Shown one piece after another: positions 5,498 through 5,672 of a stretch of DNA of 5,672 bases; position 1 is the first letter of the stretch; each line of letters opens with the position of its first letter. The stretch comes from Nautiliaceae bacterium (lineage in GTDB: Bacteria > Campylobacterota > Campylobacteria > Campylobacterales > Nautiliaceae), in the NCBI GenBank assembly GCA_027063075.1, contig JAMOSM010000149.1, forward strand, positions 1 to 5,672, in the 5' to 3' direction. The notes below the pieces were generated by a model. The model saw only the letters and a list, made by a program, of their open reading frames with translations. It did no database searches and was not told the DNA's origin. The translations under genes were made by a program, and so were the position numbers.

Positions 5498-5561
5498 AAC
5501 ACATAGCGCCAGACTCTTAGTAAGGGGAGGGGAGAAAAAACTTAGAAAGATATTTACTGAT

Positions 5562-5672
5562 AAGCGTAGCAGGGACCTACTTTCCCACATCCGTAAGGAT
5601 GCAGTATCATCAGCGCTGTAGGGCTTAACTTCCTGGTTCGAAATGGTTCAGGGTGTTTCCCCTACGCTTTTC
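5562..5672 (-). rRNA. rrf: 5S ribosomal RNA, 5' end cut by the window edge
   Basis: Reverse-complement reading gives conserved 5S landmarks in order: GGGGAAACACCC, CCATTTCGAACCAGGAAG (the CCGAAC...GAAGTTAAG loop region), TTAAGCCCTACAGCGC, TGATGATACTGCA, then GTGGGAAAGTAGGTC and CTGCTACGCTT at the 3' end. Helix II forms from GTAGGG with CCCTAC. CATCC-TTAC-GGATG forms the variable hairpin arm (helix IV region). The wording closely resembles Campylobacterota 5S. The 5' strand of helix I, which should pair with the 3'-terminal CTGCTACGCTT, is expected just beyond 5672, so about 8-12 bases are missing. The 3' end at about 5562 is set by the end of that helix strand. By usual bacterial order the 23S and 16S genes should lie to the right. 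The gene converges on yaaA. Confidence 0.93.

Larger units (their letters stand above)
5301..5561. other. Gene-free stretch between convergent yaaA and the 5S rRNA gene
   Basis: No open frame with a ribosome site is seen on either strand, and no tRNA can be folded (no T-arm GTTCGAATC-like sequence). The stretch contains a small inverted repeat AATTC-TTAC-GAATT (5357-5370), two minus-strand terminator candidates, a block richer in G and C (5398-5446) that might be a small RNA, and an all-purine run of 19 bases (5522-5540) flanked by CTTAG on both sides (5516-5520 and 5541-5545). Its main job is probably transcription termination between the converging units. Confidence 0.6.

Noticed and set aside
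5522..5534. G-quadruplex in the GGGGAGGGGA run
   Set aside because: Only two G runs are present; four are needed for an intramolecular quadruplex.
5301..5561. tRNA or known riboswitch beside the 5S gene
   Set aside because: No cloverleaf or T-arm, and none of the conserved cores of TPP, FMN, cobalamin, preQ1, glycine or fluoride riboswitches could be found on either strand.
1..5672. Mobile element, phage or CRISPR
   Set aside because: There is no transposase, integrase, spaced direct repeats or composition break; the genes are ordinary chromosomal ones.

Overview
The window is AT-rich bacterial DNA. It reads like a chromosome of the Campylobacterota, most likely a deep-sea-vent, Nautiliales-type organism (Nautilia, Caminibacter or Lebetimonas). 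This placement is an inference. It rests on the 5S rRNA core sequence, a stand-alone FlhB C-terminal-domain protein of the FlhX type known from Helicobacter, a short-form LeuC, a Campylobacterota-style agmatine deiminase and very A/T-rich promoters. There is no sign of phage, insertion sequence, CRISPR or recent transfer.

Left part (1-1743, minus strand): four tightly overlapping genes read leftwards from a promoter near 1761-1787. In transcript order they are a 69-residue two-helix membrane protein (DUF2905), the RNA 2',3'-cyclic phosphodiesterase ThpR, an FlhX-like 'spare' export-switch domain, and a PAS-repeat sensor protein that runs off the left edge. The sensor starts at a TTG inside flhX, so a search limited to ATG starts would miss its first PAS domain.

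Centre (1744-3600): leuC (isopropylmalate dehydratase large subunit) is transcribed rightwards from a promoter interleaved with that of the leftward operon, and ends in a hairpin terminator that includes its stop codon. A periplasmic single-domain rhodanese on the minus strand converges on it.

Right part (3601-5281, plus strand): a second divergent promoter region serves the rhodanese and a two-gene unit made of agmatine deiminase and the peroxide-stress protein YaaA, overlapping by 26 bases.

Right end (5282-5672): a 280-base gene-free stretch separates yaaA from the 3' end of a 5S rRNA on the minus strand, presumably the end of an rRNA operon lying to the right. This stretch holds terminator-like hairpins and one more GC-rich block that could be a small RNA. 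The genes are mostly ordinary housekeeping functions. The points most worth checking are the FlhX/ThpR/PAS operon and the possible small RNA beside the rRNA operon; no clearly new system is visible.
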